Positions 8,492 to 17,840 are shown, counted from the first letter of the stretch. The stretch: 40,445 nucleotides of DNA from Bacteroidales bacterium UBA3824 (GCA_002393195.1 DGIK01000020.1:1-40445), one strand, 5' to 3'. The notes: generated by a model from the letters alone, not told the origin. Numbers and translations are program-made.

Positions 8492-8534
8492 AAGCCGCAC
8501 GAAATGAATGAAGACATTTTGTGCGGCTTTTTTT
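8492..8534 (+). terminator. Rho-independent terminator of the M16C-lipoprotein operon
   Basis: AAGCCGCACGAAATG (8492-8506) pairs perfectly with CATTTTGTGCGGCTT apart from a G-T wobble, across a short loop, and is followed by a run of T. This is a strong intrinsic terminator, 25 bases after the stop codon. Confidence 0.9.
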
Positions 8535-8608
8535 ATAAATTTTTCACATTAAACCATCCACCTCCACCAAAGTCAAAATTACAAACTAACAATTAAACAG
8601 AATTGACT

Positions 8609-9106
8609 ATGAAGAAATTCCTCTCAATCCTCGTTGCGCTTGTGATTCTGACACTTACGGCGAGCGCACAATCAGACGGCAACCGTCATCCACGCCCGAC
8701 ACCGGAGCAAATCACAGACCGTATGGCGGAACAACTCAGCCTCACCGACGCGCAGAAGTCGCAAGTTTTGGCACTCAACACCGAATATCAGGACGTAATC
8801 GGCGCCCCCGGATTCGGACACGGCAGACCCGGCGGCCCCCACGGTCAACACAACAATCCCGACGGCGTATCCGGCGCATCCGACAATTCAAATGCAAACC
8901 ATCATCAGCGTCCCGAGCTCACCGAGGAACAAAAGGCAAAATTTGAAGAAATGCGAGCCAAGCGCGACGAGTACAACACCAAACTCAAATCAATCCTCAC
9001 CGCCGACCAATACGCCCAATACGAGGATTCCCAAAAACGCGGTCCCCACGGCAACAACGGCCACGGACACAATGGACAAAAAGGCAAGAAGGACAAGAAA
9101 AATTAA
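8609..9106 (+). CDS. Secreted DUF4890-like, Spy/CpxP-type small protein
   Basis: The first good start is the ATG at 8609 (a TTG six bases upstream is possible but less likely). The 165-residue product has a signal peptide ending TASAQ. The mature part has two helical segments: RMAEQLSLTDAQKSQVLALN and a second with LTEEQKAKFEEMRAKRDEY and LTADQYAQYED. Both carry the LT-x-x-Q pattern shared by periplasmic Spy/CpxP-type chaperones and the Bacteroidota DUF4890 family. A Gly/His/Asn-rich linker separates them, and the tail is basic (GQKGKKDKKN). The family link is from memory and the function is not established. Confidence 0.7.
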   Translation: MKKFLSILVALVILTLTASAQSDGNRHPRPTPEQITDRMAEQLSLTDAQKSQVLALNTEYQDVIGAPGFGHGRPGGPHGQHNNPDGVSGASDNSNANHHQRPELTEEQKAKFEEMRAKRDEYNTKLKSILTADQYAQYEDSQKRGPHGNNGHGHNGQKGKKDKKN

Positions 9107-9123
9107 AAATTTGGCGGATGACA

Positions 9124-9174
9124 AAGAATAATGGAGAGAAAGGCGGCTGTACCGCCTTTCTCTCCATTATTCTT
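9124..9174. terminator. Perfect 23-base hairpin after the DUF4890-like gene
   Basis: Arms 9124-9146 and 9152-9174 are perfectly complementary around a five-base loop (CTGTA), with a GGCGG/CCGCC inner stem and an AT-rich base. It starts 17 bases after the stop codon. No long T-run follows, but the A/T-rich stem foot can serve either strand. Probable bidirectional terminator. Confidence 0.65.
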
Positions 9175-9231
9175 CGAATACGATATAAAAACATTTTTGT
9201 AGCATAAAAGTAGTTTTATCAAATAATTTTT

Positions 9232-9239
9232 TATCTTTG
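9232..9239 (+). promoter_or_regulatory. Possible -7 element for recQ
   Basis: TATCTTTG matches the Bacteroidota -7 consensus, 18 bases before the recQ start codon. No TTTG is found at the right distance upstream (the nearest is at 9196-9199, 32 bases away), so the promoter is only half supported. Confidence 0.4.
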
Positions 9240-9257
9240 CATTTCAAATAATTATAA

Positions 9258-11306
9258 ATGATTATGCAAAAACCGCTTGAAATACTCAGCAAAATATACG
9301 GCTACAATAGTTTCCGTCCGATGCAGGAAAGTGTTATCAATCAAATACTTTCGCGTAAGGATTCTCTTGTACTGATGCCTACCGGCGGTGGTAAATCCAT
9401 TTGCTATCAAATTCCGGCAATTATTTTGGACGGATTGACGGTGGTGGTTTCGCCGCTTATTTCGTTGATGAAAGACCAAGTGGACGCATTAAAATCCAAC
9501 GGCGTAACAGCCGAAGCTCTCAATAGCAATAATTCTGAAATAGAGAATAATAGGATAAAAAATGACTGTCAAAACGGCAACATAAAGATACTTTATGTTT
9601 CTCCCGAGCGATTGCAAAAGGAATTGCAATGGATGCAAACTAATATAAAAATATCACTTTTTGCAATCGACGAGGCGCATTGTATATCACAATGGGGACA
9701 CGATTTCAGACCAGAATATACACAGTTGTCAAATTTACACGATTTATTTGCGGATGTAACAATTGCTGCATTTACCGCGACCGCCGACAGCCTGACACAA
9801 GAGGACATTGTTAAACAACTAAAACTTACTGATTATAAACTTTTTAAAAGTTCTTTTGACCGTCCAAATTTAAGTCTTGATGTCAAGTCTGGTTATAGTG
9901 AAAAAGAAAAAAACGCCGAAATCGTTTCGATAATTAGACGGCACGACAACGACTCTGGCATAATATATTGCCTATCGCGGAAAAATACAGAAAAAGTAGC
10001 GGAACTACTTAAAGCACAAGGAATTAACGCAGTTGCATATCACGCGGGGATGACAACAGAAACTCGCAATAAAGTTCAAGACGATTTTTCAAACGACCGT
10101 ATAAATGTGATTTGCGCCACGATTGCATTTGGAATGGGAATTGACAAAAGCAATGTAAGGTTTATAATACATTTCAACATGCCCAAAAGCATCGAAAATT
10201 TTTATCAAGAAATTGGACGAGGCGGCAGGGACGGACTTCCGGCAGAAACAGTTTTGTTTTATAACATTCAGGACATCATTACTTTACGAAAATTTATTGA
10301 TGACAGCGGTCAGAAGGAAATCAACCGTGAAAAACTAAATCGAATGCAGGAATATGCGGAGGCACAAGTTTGCAGGCGAAGAATTTTGCTGAATTATTTT
10401 GGTGAAAATAATGCTTGCAATTGTGGCAACTGCGATGTCTGCAACAACCCTCCAACGCTTTTTGACGGCACAATTATCGTTCAGAAAGCATTGTCAGCAA
10501 TAAAAAGAACGGATGAAAAAATCGGTTTTACACTGACAATTGACATTTTGAAAGGCACTCATTCGCCTGATGTCCTCAAAAATGGCTATGAACAACTGAA
10601 AACATTTGGCGTAGGAGCCGATATGCCAGCAAAACAATGGTATGATTATCTATTGCAAATGCTCCAACTTGGCTACATTCAGATTGCATACGACGACTAT
10701 AACCATTTGAAAATCAACTCATCGGGTTACGACATTCTTTTTGGCAAAAATACAGCGCAACTTGCCGTACCTGTCAAAAAAGAATACAAAGCGGTTGAAA
10801 ATCAAAAGATTGCACCCGCCGACACATACAGCGACATTGATAAAAACTTGTTTGAAATACTTCGCAATTTGCGTAAAAATATTGCAACAGAAAACAATTG
10901 GCCTGCATACGTTGTCCTGCCCGACAAAACTCTATATGAACTTGCTATAAATAAGCCTGTTACGATAGAACAATTTGGCAATACATACGGAATCGGACAG
11001 CGAAAAAAAGAACAATTCGGACAGCGTTTTGTGAAAGCAATTGCCGATTATTTGCACGTTGAATTTAAAGATGAGCCAACGGAAAATCCATTTGACGAGT
11101 TTGTCAAAAAGGATGAAATGTCGTATATGGAACGTCAGAAACAACTTCATTCTCAAGCATATCAACCGTGGACAGAAGACGACGACAAAAAACTTTTGAA
11201 ACTTTTTGAACGTGGATTCACAGTTGCAGAACTTGCTGATTTTTTTGAACGCGGCAGGGGCGCAATTACTTCACGTCTAAAAAAACTTAACATTTTTAAC
11301 GAATAA
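9258..11306 (+). CDS. recQ: ATP-dependent DNA helicase RecQ
   Basis: This 682-residue 3'-5' superfamily 2 helicase acts in recombination and fork repair. Motif I is MPTGGGKS (about 40-47) and motif II is IDEAHCISQWGHDFRPEY. The later motifs FTATAD, IIYCLSRK, AYHAGM, ATIAFGMGIDKSNVRF and QEIGRGGRDG follow in order. A Cys4 zinc site (CRRR...CNCGNCDVC) leads into the RQC region. An HRDC domain follows at about 530-600 (NLRKNIATENNWPAYVVLPD). The last 60 residues (WTEDDDKKLLKLFERGFTVA... ITSRLKKL) form a helix-turn-helix-like tail seen in some Bacteroidota RecQ proteins. Coding sequence is clearly more AT-rich than the flanking housekeeping genes. It is followed after six bases by a second, much larger RecQ-containing gene. 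Confidence 0.93.
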   Translation: MIMQKPLEILSKIYGYNSFRPMQESVINQILSRKDSLVLMPTGGGKSICYQIPAIILDGLTVVVSPLISLMKDQVDALKSNGVTAEALNSNNSEIENNRIKNDCQNGNIKILYVSPERLQKELQWMQTNIKISLFAIDEAHCISQWGHDFRPEYTQLSNLHDLFADVTIAAFTATADSLTQEDIVKQLKLTDYKLFKSSFDRPNLSLDVKSGYSEKEKNAEIVSIIRRHDNDSGIIYCLSRKNTEKVAELLKAQGINAVAYHAGMTTETRNKVQDDFSNDRINVICATIAFGMGIDKSNVRFIIHFNMPKSIENFYQEIGRGGRDGLPAETVLFYNIQDIITLRKFIDDSGQKEINREKLNRMQEYAEAQVCRRRILLNYFGENNACNCGNCDVCNNPPTLFDGTIIVQKALSAIKRTDEKIGFTLTIDILKGTHSPDVLKNGYEQLKTFGVGADMPAKQWYDYLLQMLQLGYIQIAYDDYNHLKINSSGYDILFGKNTAQLAVPVKKEYKAVENQKIAPADTYSDIDKNLFEILRNLRKNIATENNWPAYVVLPDKTLYELAINKPVTIEQFGNTYGIGQRKKEQFGQRFVKAIADYLHVEFKDEPTENPFDEFVKKDEMSYMERQKQLHSQAYQPWTEDDDKKLLKLFERGFTVAELADFFERGRGAITSRLKKLNIFNE

Positions 11307-11312
11307 TACTTT

Positions 11313-14300
11313 ATGCGCACCCTCGTTTTCATAGACCTTGAAGTGAATCCTGATACTAAGAAAGTTTTGGATTTTGGGGCAGTCGATGCCAACGGGGAAA
11401 CTTTGCACACAACGCAAAAAGTTGATTTTGAACGGTTTATAAGCAACAGCGATTTTATTTGCGGACACAATATTTGTCATCACGATTCCAATTATTTCAA
11501 CCGTCCCGATGGAACGCAACTTATTGATACGTTGTATCTTTCGCCGCTGATTTTTCCTGAAAAACCTTACCACAAACTGTTGAAGGACGACAAGATAATC
11601 ACCGACGAACTCTCTAATCCGCTCAACGACTCCATCAAGGCTAAGGAATTGTTTTATGACGAGGTTAACACTTTTGCAACTCTCGATGAAAAATATAGGC
11701 AAATACTTGTAAATCTGTTGTTTGACAAACCCGAATTTAACGGTTTCTTCGTGTATGTGGGTGTCAAGCCAAAGGGCGACACAGTATCGATGATACAAGA
11801 CTTTTTTTACAAAAGACTTTGCAAAAATTCACCTCTCGAAACGCTTGTCCACAATAATCCAGTGCCGCTTGCATACGCCCTCGCCATCATCACCACAGAA
11901 GACAAGACTTCGATAATTCCTCATTGGGTTCATCATCAATACCCTGTGGTAGAGAATGTTATGAGGATTATTAGAAATACGCCGTGCCATAATTGCGAAT
12001 ATTGCGAACAACTTTTGAACCCCAAAATACACCTGAAAAAAATCTTTGGTTTCGACAGTTTCCGCAAATACGAGGGCGAACCTTTGCAGGAAAACGCCGT
12101 AAATGCCGCCGTCGCCAACAAAAGTTTGCTTGCAATTTTCCCCACGGGCGGCGGCAAAAGCCTTACATTCCAACTCCCCGCGCTCATCGCCGGAGGGTCG
12201 GAACGTGCTCTTACTGTGGTAATTTCGCCGTTGCAGTCGCTGATGAAAGACCAAGTGGACAACCTCGAAAAACGTGGAATCGCCGAGGCTGTAACAATCA
12301 ACGGACTTCTCAGCCCGCTCGAACGTCAAGAGGCGATTGAGCGTGTAGATTCGGGCGTGGCAACAATCCTATATATTTCGCCGGAGTCGCTGAGAAACAA
12401 GACGATAGACAAACTTTTGACATCGCGGCAGATTGCGAGGTTTGTGATTGACGAGGCGCATTGTTTCAGCGCGTGGGGACAGGATTTCAGGGTCGATTAT
12501 CTTTATATCGGCGACTATATCAACGAGTTAGCGCAGAAAAAAGGCGTAGGAAAAATCCCCGTTTCGTGCTTCACCGCCACCGCGAAACAGAAGGTAATTT
12601 CCGACATTCGTGATTATTTCAAGGCAAAACTCGGCACGGATCTCGAAATTTTTGCAACGTCAGCATCGCGAACAAACCTTCGCTATCAAGTTTTATTCAA
12701 GGAGACCGAGGACGAAAAATATCTCGCTTTACGCGAATTGATTGAAGACCGCAACTGCCCCACAATCGTCTATGTATCCAGGACTAAGCGGACAACATCA
12801 TTGGCGGACAAATTGACGAAAGATGGCATTTCGGCTCTGCCCTACAATGGCAAAATGGACTCGAAGGACAAACAGAAAAATCAAAACCGTTTTATCCGCG
12901 ACGAGGTTCAAGTAATGGTGGCGACATCGGCTTTCGGTATGGGTGTTGACAAGTCAAATGTCAGATTAGTAATACATTACGACATTTCTGATTCTCTCGA
13001 AAACTACGTCCAAGAGGCGGGGCGTGCAGGTCGTGACCCAAATCTCGAAGCCGAATGTTATGTGCTTTACAACGACAACGACCTCGACAAGCATTTTGTC
13101 CTCAACAACCAAACAAAGGTGTCCTGCGCCGAAATCAATCAGATTTGGCGAGCGATAAAAAATCAAACAAAAAAACGCAAATCGTTCTGTTCGTCGGCAT
13201 TGGAAATTGCACGCGCCGCCGGTTGGAACAATGAGGTAATGGACGTTGAAACTCGCGTTAAAACCGCATTACAGGCACTTGAAAACGCGGGTTACATTCA
13301 ACGCGGCAAAAATTCGCCAAGAATTTACGCTACAAGCATACTTGTCAAAAATTTTGATGAAGCGGCTCAAAAAATCGACTCGTCAAAACTTTTCATCACG
13401 GACGACGGCAAGACAAATGCAAAACGCATCATAAAATCCTTGATTTCAACTAAATACGTCGCCCGCGCCGGAAATGACGAGGCGGAAGGGCGCATCGACT
13501 ATCTCGCTGACAGATTGGGAATTACAAAGGAAAATGTAATTTCGGCTGTACAAACTTTGCGTCAGGAAAAAATTCTCAAAGACGACCGCGACATTTCGGC
13601 GTACATCGATTCGCCAAAGGATTCTCCAAAAATTCTGAAACTGTTCAATAAAATTGTTTTTCTATTATTGGACAAACTTATCGACAGCGATATTTCGCTG
13701 AATCTCAAACAGTTGAACGAGGAGGCGGAAAATTTACAGATAAAAGCCGGCGTTAAAAACATCAAGACAATCTTATTTTTTTGGAAGATAAAATCGTACA
13801 TCAAACTCGTTCATGACTCGCCCGACAGCGTTGTCATTCAGCCGCAAATTCCAGTGGCATTGTTGAGGGAAAAACAGAAGAAAATGTTTTTGTTGTGCGA
13901 TTTCATCGTTCAATTTCTAATAGAAAAATATAACATTCAAGCCAAATCAGACGACAATCTGATACTTTTTTCTATTGTTGAACTTTTGGACAGGTACAAC
14001 AATTCGTTGATGAAGGAGTTTACGGCTGATGTTCACGACATCGAGGAGGCTTTGTTGTTTTTGGCAAAAATCAATTCGATGAAACTTGAAGGCGGTTTCC
14101 TTGTGTTGTATATGGGTCTGAATATCAATAGGTTGAATTTTGATTACAAAAAGCAATACACCAAGGAAGATTACAAACAGTTGGACGAATTTTACCGTCA
14201 TAAAATCGAGCAAATCCACATCGTGGGCGAGTTTGCAAATATGATGGTGAAAAGTTACAACGATGCGCTGAATTTTGTACACGATTATTTTAATCTCGAC

Positions 14301-16079
14301 TACAAAAAATTCTTGTCGAGATATTTTACAGCCGACCGTCAGAAAGAAATTGAGCGAAATATAACTCCAAAAAAGTACCGCGAACTTTTTGATACTCTGT
14401 CAGTTACTCAAAAGCAAATAATTGATGATTCCACCTCGCCGCATATTGTTGCTGCGGCTGGGCCGGGCAGTGGAAAGACGAAAGTTTTGGTTCATAAACT
14501 TGCCTCATTGTTGCTTTTGGAGGATGTCAAACACGAACAACTCCTGATGCTGACGTTTTCAAGGGCGGCGGCGTTGGAGTTCAAAAGGCGACTGACGGTT
14601 TTGATTGGTAACGCTTCCAACTTTGTGGAAATCAAGACTTTCCATTCTTATTGTTTTGATTTGATAGGGCAAATTGGCAAAATTGAAGACGCGGGCGACG
14701 TGGTGAAAAAAGCCACGGAAATGATTAGAAATCAAGAGGTTGAAGCAAGCAAAATCATCAAAAAAGTGCTTGTGATAGACGAGGCGCAAGATATGGACGC
14801 CGACGAGTTTGCGCTCGTGGAGGCATTGATGGAAAGCAATGACAATCTGAGAGTTATAGCCGTTGGCGACGACGACCAAAATATTTATGAATTTCGCGGC
14901 TCGTCGTCGGAATATTTTTGGAAATTGATTACGCAATACGGCGCAAAACAATATAATTTGGTTGATAATTATCGCTCTGACAAACAGATAGTTGCGTTTG
15001 CAAATAGTTTTGCAACGACCATCAATCGCAGAATGAAAAATGTTCCCGTTGTCTCCAAATCCGCAAAAATAGGCGAAGTCGTTATGGTAAAGCACACTTG
15101 CAGCGGCAATTTTGAAACGGCATTAGTCAACTCTCTGAAAACCAATCATCAAAGCGGCACTTGTTGTGTATTGACTTCAACGAACGCCGAGGCACTTTCA
15201 ATCCTTGGAATCCTTCTCAAAAACGGCATCAAAAGCAAACTTATCCAAAGCAACGACGGTTTTGACCTAACTAATATTGCAGAATTGAGATTCTTTGTAA
15301 AAACTATCAACCACTATCTCCAAACGCCAAAAATCAGCACTGAAATTTGGGAAAACGCCAAAAATCAACTTTCGGAACATTATTCAAATAGTTCGTGCCT
15401 GAGCCTTGTTTTGGAAATTATAAAGACATTTGAGGAAAATTACACAGAAAGGTATCTGTCTGATTTCCAAGCGTTTTTGCGGGAATCGGCGTTGGAGGAT
15501 TTTTACTGCGCCGAGAAATCGTTTGTTACCGTTTCTACGGTTCACAAGGCGAAAGGTCGTGAATTTGACAGCGTTTATATGTACCTCAACAACCTCAATT
15601 CCGCCACCGACGAGGAAAAACGCCGCCTCTATGTCGGTTTTACTCGCGCCAAAAGTTTTCTGCACATTGATTACCGTGGAATACTTTTGGACAATTTCAA
15701 GAGGTATGCCAATGATTTTTTTATTGACAACAATGAATACCAAAAACCTGAGCAACTGATAGTTGCACTGACGCATAAGGACATTGTATTAAACTTTTTC
15801 AAAAATTTAAAATCCGAAATACTAGAACTCCGCAGCGGAGATGTTCTCAGCGTAAACACCTCCAATTATCTGTATCACAATCAAAATGCTGTCCTAAAAT
15901 ATTCCAACGCCTTCAAAGACAAACTCGTTGAATATCAAAAACTTGGCTACACGCCTCAATCCGCCAAAATCCGTTTTGTTCTCGCTTGGTACTGCGAGGA
16001 AGACGGGCTGGAATACGCAATAATTTTGCCGATGCTTACCTTAACATCTATTCCAACACCTCCAACTTCCATCCTCTAA
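11313..16079 (+). CDS. Exonuclease-RecQ-UvrD triple-fusion helicase, 3' end possibly frameshifted
   Basis: This 1588-residue protein has three recognisable parts. Residues 1-115 resemble a DnaQ-type DEDD 3'-5' exonuclease (FIDLEV; GHNICHHD; SNPLNDS). A CHNCEYC pair of cysteines precedes a RecQ-type superfamily 2 helicase (FPTGGGKS at about 276, VIDEAHCFSAWGQDFR, SAFGMGVDKSNVRLVIHYD, QEAGRAGRDP). After a long linking region comes a UvrD/Rep-type superfamily 1 helicase (AAAGPGSGKTK at about 1048, VIDEAQDMDADEF, VGDDDQNIYEFRGSS, STVHKAKGREFDSVY, RRLYVGFTRAKSF). It starts six bases after recQ, so the two are likely co-transcribed. The last 17 residues, after AIILP, are low complexity, whereas the +2 frame from 16031 continues as DAYLNIYSNTSNFHPL; a one-base loss near 16030 is suspected. 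The role is DNA repair or defence; which one is not known. Confidence 0.9.
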   Translation: MRTLVFIDLEVNPDTKKVLDFGAVDANGETLHTTQKVDFERFISNSDFICGHNICHHDSNYFNRPDGTQLIDTLYLSPLIFPEKPYHKLLKDDKIITDELSNPLNDSIKAKELFYDEVNTFATLDEKYRQILVNLLFDKPEFNGFFVYVGVKPKGDTVSMIQDFFYKRLCKNSPLETLVHNNPVPLAYALAIITTEDKTSIIPHWVHHQYPVVENVMRIIRNTPCHNCEYCEQLLNPKIHLKKIFGFDSFRKYEGEPLQENAVNAAVANKSLLAIFPTGGGKSLTFQLPALIAGGSERALTVVISPLQSLMKDQVDNLEKRGIAEAVTINGLLSPLERQEAIERVDSGVATILYISPESLRNKTIDKLLTSRQIARFVIDEAHCFSAWGQDFRVDYLYIGDYINELAQKKGVGKIPVSCFTATAKQKVISDIRDYFKAKLGTDLEIFATSASRTNLRYQVLFKETEDEKYLALRELIEDRNCPTIVYVSRTKRTTSLADKLTKDGISALPYNGKMDSKDKQKNQNRFIRDEVQVMVATSAFGMGVDKSNVRLVIHYDISDSLENYVQEAGRAGRDPNLEAECYVLYNDNDLDKHFVLNNQTKVSCAEINQIWRAIKNQTKKRKSFCSSALEIARAAGWNNEVMDVETRVKTALQALENAGYIQRGKNSPRIYATSILVKNFDEAAQKIDSSKLFITDDGKTNAKRIIKSLISTKYVARAGNDEAEGRIDYLADRLGITKENVISAVQTLRQEKILKDDRDISAYIDSPKDSPKILKLFNKIVFLLLDKLIDSDISLNLKQLNEEAENLQIKAGVKNIKTILFFWKIKSYIKLVHDSPDSVVIQPQIPVALLREKQKKMFLLCDFIVQFLIEKYNIQAKSDDNLILFSIVELLDRYNNSLMKEFTADVHDIEEALLFLAKINSMKLEGGFLVLYMGLNINRLNFDYKKQYTKEDYKQLDEFYRHKIEQIHIVGEFANMMVKSYNDALNFVHDYFNLDYKKFLSRYFTADRQKEIERNITPKKYRELFDTLSVTQKQIIDDSTSPHIVAAAGPGSGKTKVLVHKLASLLLLEDVKHEQLLMLTFSRAAALEFKRRLTVLIGNASNFVEIKTFHSYCFDLIGQIGKIEDAGDVVKKATEMIRNQEVEASKIIKKVLVIDEAQDMDADEFALVEALMESNDNLRVIAVGDDDQNIYEFRGSSSEYFWKLITQYGAKQYNLVDNYRSDKQIVAFANSFATTINRRMKNVPVVSKSAKIGEVVMVKHTCSGNFETALVNSLKTNHQSGTCCVLTSTNAEALSILGILLKNGIKSKLIQSNDGFDLTNIAELRFFVKTINHYLQTPKISTEIWENAKNQLSEHYSNSSCLSLVLEIIKTFEENYTERYLSDFQAFLRESALEDFYCAEKSFVTVSTVHKAKGREFDSVYMYLNNLNSATDEEKRRLYVGFTRAKSFLHIDYRGILLDNFKRYANDFFIDNNEYQKPEQLIVALTHKDIVLNFFKNLKSEILELRSGDVLSVNTSNYLYHNQNAVLKYSNAFKDKLVEYQKLGYTPQSAKIRFVLAWYCEEDGLEYAIILPMLTLTSIPTPPTSIL

Positions 16080-16107
16080 ACACCACGACCGCAGTCCCCA
16101 AAAATGC

Positions 16108-16680
16108 CTACAATTCTTTAATCACCGCCCCATCCAATCCATAAAGCGTGATATGTCCGCCGTCATACACCGCGAAACTCTTGGGATTTCCGCCTTTGGG
16201 CAAAGTCGTGGAACCGGGATTGCAGATGATGCGACCGAGTGCATCGCGCTCTAAGACAGGCAAATGCGTATGTCCGTAGAGGAAAATGTCATACCCAAAT
16301 TTTGGCGGCGGCACAGAGCCTTTCACGGTCTGAGTGCCGTCGGGCAGGGTGGGGGAGTAGCGGTGTCCGTGAGTGGCAAAAATCTTGGTCGTGCCGTCAA
16401 CAATGATATTGTAATCCGACATCAACGGAAAATCCAAAACCATCTCGCAAACCTCGCAATCACAGTTGCCGCGACACGCTACAATCCTGTCCGCCAACGG
16501 ATTGAGCAAGGCGCACAAGGCGTTGGAATCGTAACCTTCGGGAATCGGATTGCGCGGCCCGTGATAGAGGATGTCGCCGAGGCAAATTATCATATCACAG
16601 CCAAGGCGTTGAAAATGCCCCAACGCCCTCTCGCAATCCGTTGCGCTGCCGTGTATGTCTGAAATGACAAAATACTTCAT
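16108..16680 (-). CDS. yfcE: YfcE-type metallophosphodiesterase
   Basis: The 190-residue cytoplasmic calcineurin-like phosphoesterase carries the full metal-binding set: SDIHGS (Asp8, His10), CLGDILYHGPRN with its Asp, the RGNCD Asn, THGHR and YGHTHLP. The stretch GDILYHGPRNPIPEGYD is the signature of the YfcE branch, whose E. coli member hydrolyses phosphodiesters; the physiological substrate is not established. Its ATG overlaps the stop of the upstream inhibitor gene (ATGA), indicating translational coupling. Its 3' end converges with the long helicase gene and would overlap that gene by 35 bases if the proposed frameshift there is corrected. Confidence 0.9.
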   Translation of the reverse strand: MKYFVISDIHGSATDCERALGHFQRLGCDMIICLGDILYHGPRNPIPEGYDSNALCALLNPLADRIVACRGNCDCEVCEMVLDFPLMSDYNIIVDGTTKIFATHGHRYSPTLPDGTQTVKGSVPPPKFGYDIFLYGHTHLPVLERDALGRIICNPGSTTLPKGGNPKSFAVYDGGHITLYGLDGAVIKEL

Positions 16681-17102
16681 TTCTTAACTTCTTTTGCGCT
16701 CACCTTGCCTTCTTTGTCAACCTTGATTTTGAGGAAACGCTTGCCGGCACTTTCGCCGTTGTCCCACGGACGGGCATATTCGAAGGTAATCTTCGTTTTG
16801 CCCGCCTTGTTGGGCTCAAAAACGAAAGTCTGTTCGCCGCCTGCGCCCATCATCGGACGACCGCCATTGTTGTTGGCGTCATACTTGTCCGAATAAAATT
16901 TGATGACGCTCTCGCTGTCAATTGTGTACTTCCAAGTGTAGCCCGTTGTGGCGTTGCCTTTAAGCTTGACAATCAATGTATTAGCGTCAATATTAAAAGA
17001 CAGCGGGTTGCTGCCGTCCGCCATCGTCGCAAGTTGTGCGTCTGCAATAGATGTTGTCATAATCATCAAAATTGCTGTGAGTAACACAATAATCTTTTTC
17101 AT
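16677..17102 (-). CDS. Chagasin-type (I42) cysteine protease inhibitor, secreted
   Basis: The 141-residue precursor has a signal peptide (ending IADAQ, about residue 23). The mature part contains all three loops by which chagasin-family inhibitors fill the cleft of papain-like cysteine proteases: NATTGYTW (50-57; family form NPTTGY.W), GAGG (86-89) and ARPW (110-113). The spacing and the beta-rich sequence between the loops fit the family. It would act in the periplasm or outside the cell, to restrain the cell's own or host C1 proteases. The stop overlaps the yfcE start by four bases. The upstream gap carries one copy of the AACGAATT palindrome and a GCCGCC-TAC-GGCGGC hairpin. Confidence 0.85.
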   Translation of the reverse strand: MKKIIVLLTAILMIMTTSIADAQLATMADGSNPLSFNIDANTLIVKLKGNATTGYTWKYTIDSESVIKFYSDKYDANNNGGRPMMGAGGEQTFVFEPNKAGKTKITFEYARPWDNGESAGKRFLKIKVDKEGKVSAKEVKK

Positions 17103-17119
17103 AATCTTATCCGTTTATT

Positions 17120-17262
17120 TGCCGCCTACGGCGGCGGTTTTTTAACGTAAATTTAAGCGAATTACAACGAATTAAAACGAATTATGAAATCAAAAATTCG
17201 TTTTAATTCATTAAAATTCATTTTAATTTTTGTTTATCCCTCGTCGCCGCAAGGCGGCGGTT
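17120..17262. repeat. Composite palindromic element, copy A (GC hairpin, AT palindrome, GC hairpin)
   Basis: The order is a GCCGCC-TAC-GGCGGC hairpin (17121-17135) with a T-run, a long AT-rich palindrome, then CGCCGCAAGGCG (about 17245-17256). The palindrome's inner arms 17169-17183 and 17195-17209 are perfect 15-base complements (GAATTAAAACGAATT), and further AACGTAAATT and AATTTTTGTT complements extend outward. It lies between two minus-strand genes and closely matches copy B at 17858-18001. The hairpins may act as terminators. Confidence 0.8.
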
Positions 17263-17267
17263 TTCGT

Positions 17268-17840
17268 TTACTTCAAAATCTCCGCCACTTTCTTTGCCAA
17301 CTCTTCGCCGCGAAGATTTTTGGCTATGATTGTGCCGTTTTGGTCGATGAGGATTGTTGTTGGGATGGCACTGACACCGTATGTTGTCGCTCCTTCCGAT
17401 GACCAGCCTTTCAAATCAGAAACCTGAAATCCTGGCGCACCAAGTTTTGCAACGTTATCTTTCCACCACTCAACTTTGTCGTCCAACGAAACACCGTAAA
17501 CCTCAAATCCCTTGTCGTGATAGTCGTCGTAAACTTTCTTGACGTTGGGCATTTCGGCTCGGCAAGGTCCGCACCACGACGCCCAAAAATCCACCAAAGT
17601 AAGTTTGTTGGACTTGACTACTTCACTGAGATTCTTGACGTTGCTATTGATGTCTGGCATCGAAATTTCCTTGTACTGCATTCCTACCGCCGTCTCTTTT
17701 GCCGTTTGGTATATCGAATAATACTTAACGACAAGTGTTATTAAGGCTCCCGCGCCCAATAGCACCACCACAAACAGAATCGCAGCAAGCCATCGATTGC
17801 ATCCTGTATATTCCGATAGAAACGTCAAAAATCTTTTCAT
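17268..17840 (-). CDS. Membrane-anchored TlpA-like thiol-disulfide oxidoreductase
   Basis: The protein is 190 residues. Residues 18-40 form one transmembrane segment (WLAAILFVVVLLGAGALITL), which would anchor the rest in the periplasm. The thioredoxin fold follows with the active site WCGPC (Cys90, Cys93), the YGVSLDD strand and the cis-proline SAIPTT. It resembles TlpA/ResA-type reductases that reduce specific periplasmic disulfides, for example in cytochrome maturation. From about residue 55 to the end it is closely similar to the C-terminal part of the next gene upstream (18009-19142), and the downstream palindromic element is duplicated as well, so it appears to come from a tandem duplication with a replaced N-terminus. 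Confidence 0.88.
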   Translation of the reverse strand: MKRFLTFLSEYTGCNRWLAAILFVVVLLGAGALITLVVKYYSIYQTAKETAVGMQYKEISMPDINSNVKNLSEVVKSNKLTLVDFWASWCGPCRAEMPNVKKVYDDYHDKGFEVYGVSLDDKVEWWKDNVAKLGAPGFQVSDLKGWSSEGATTYGVSAIPTTILIDQNGTIIAKNLRGEELAKKVAEILK

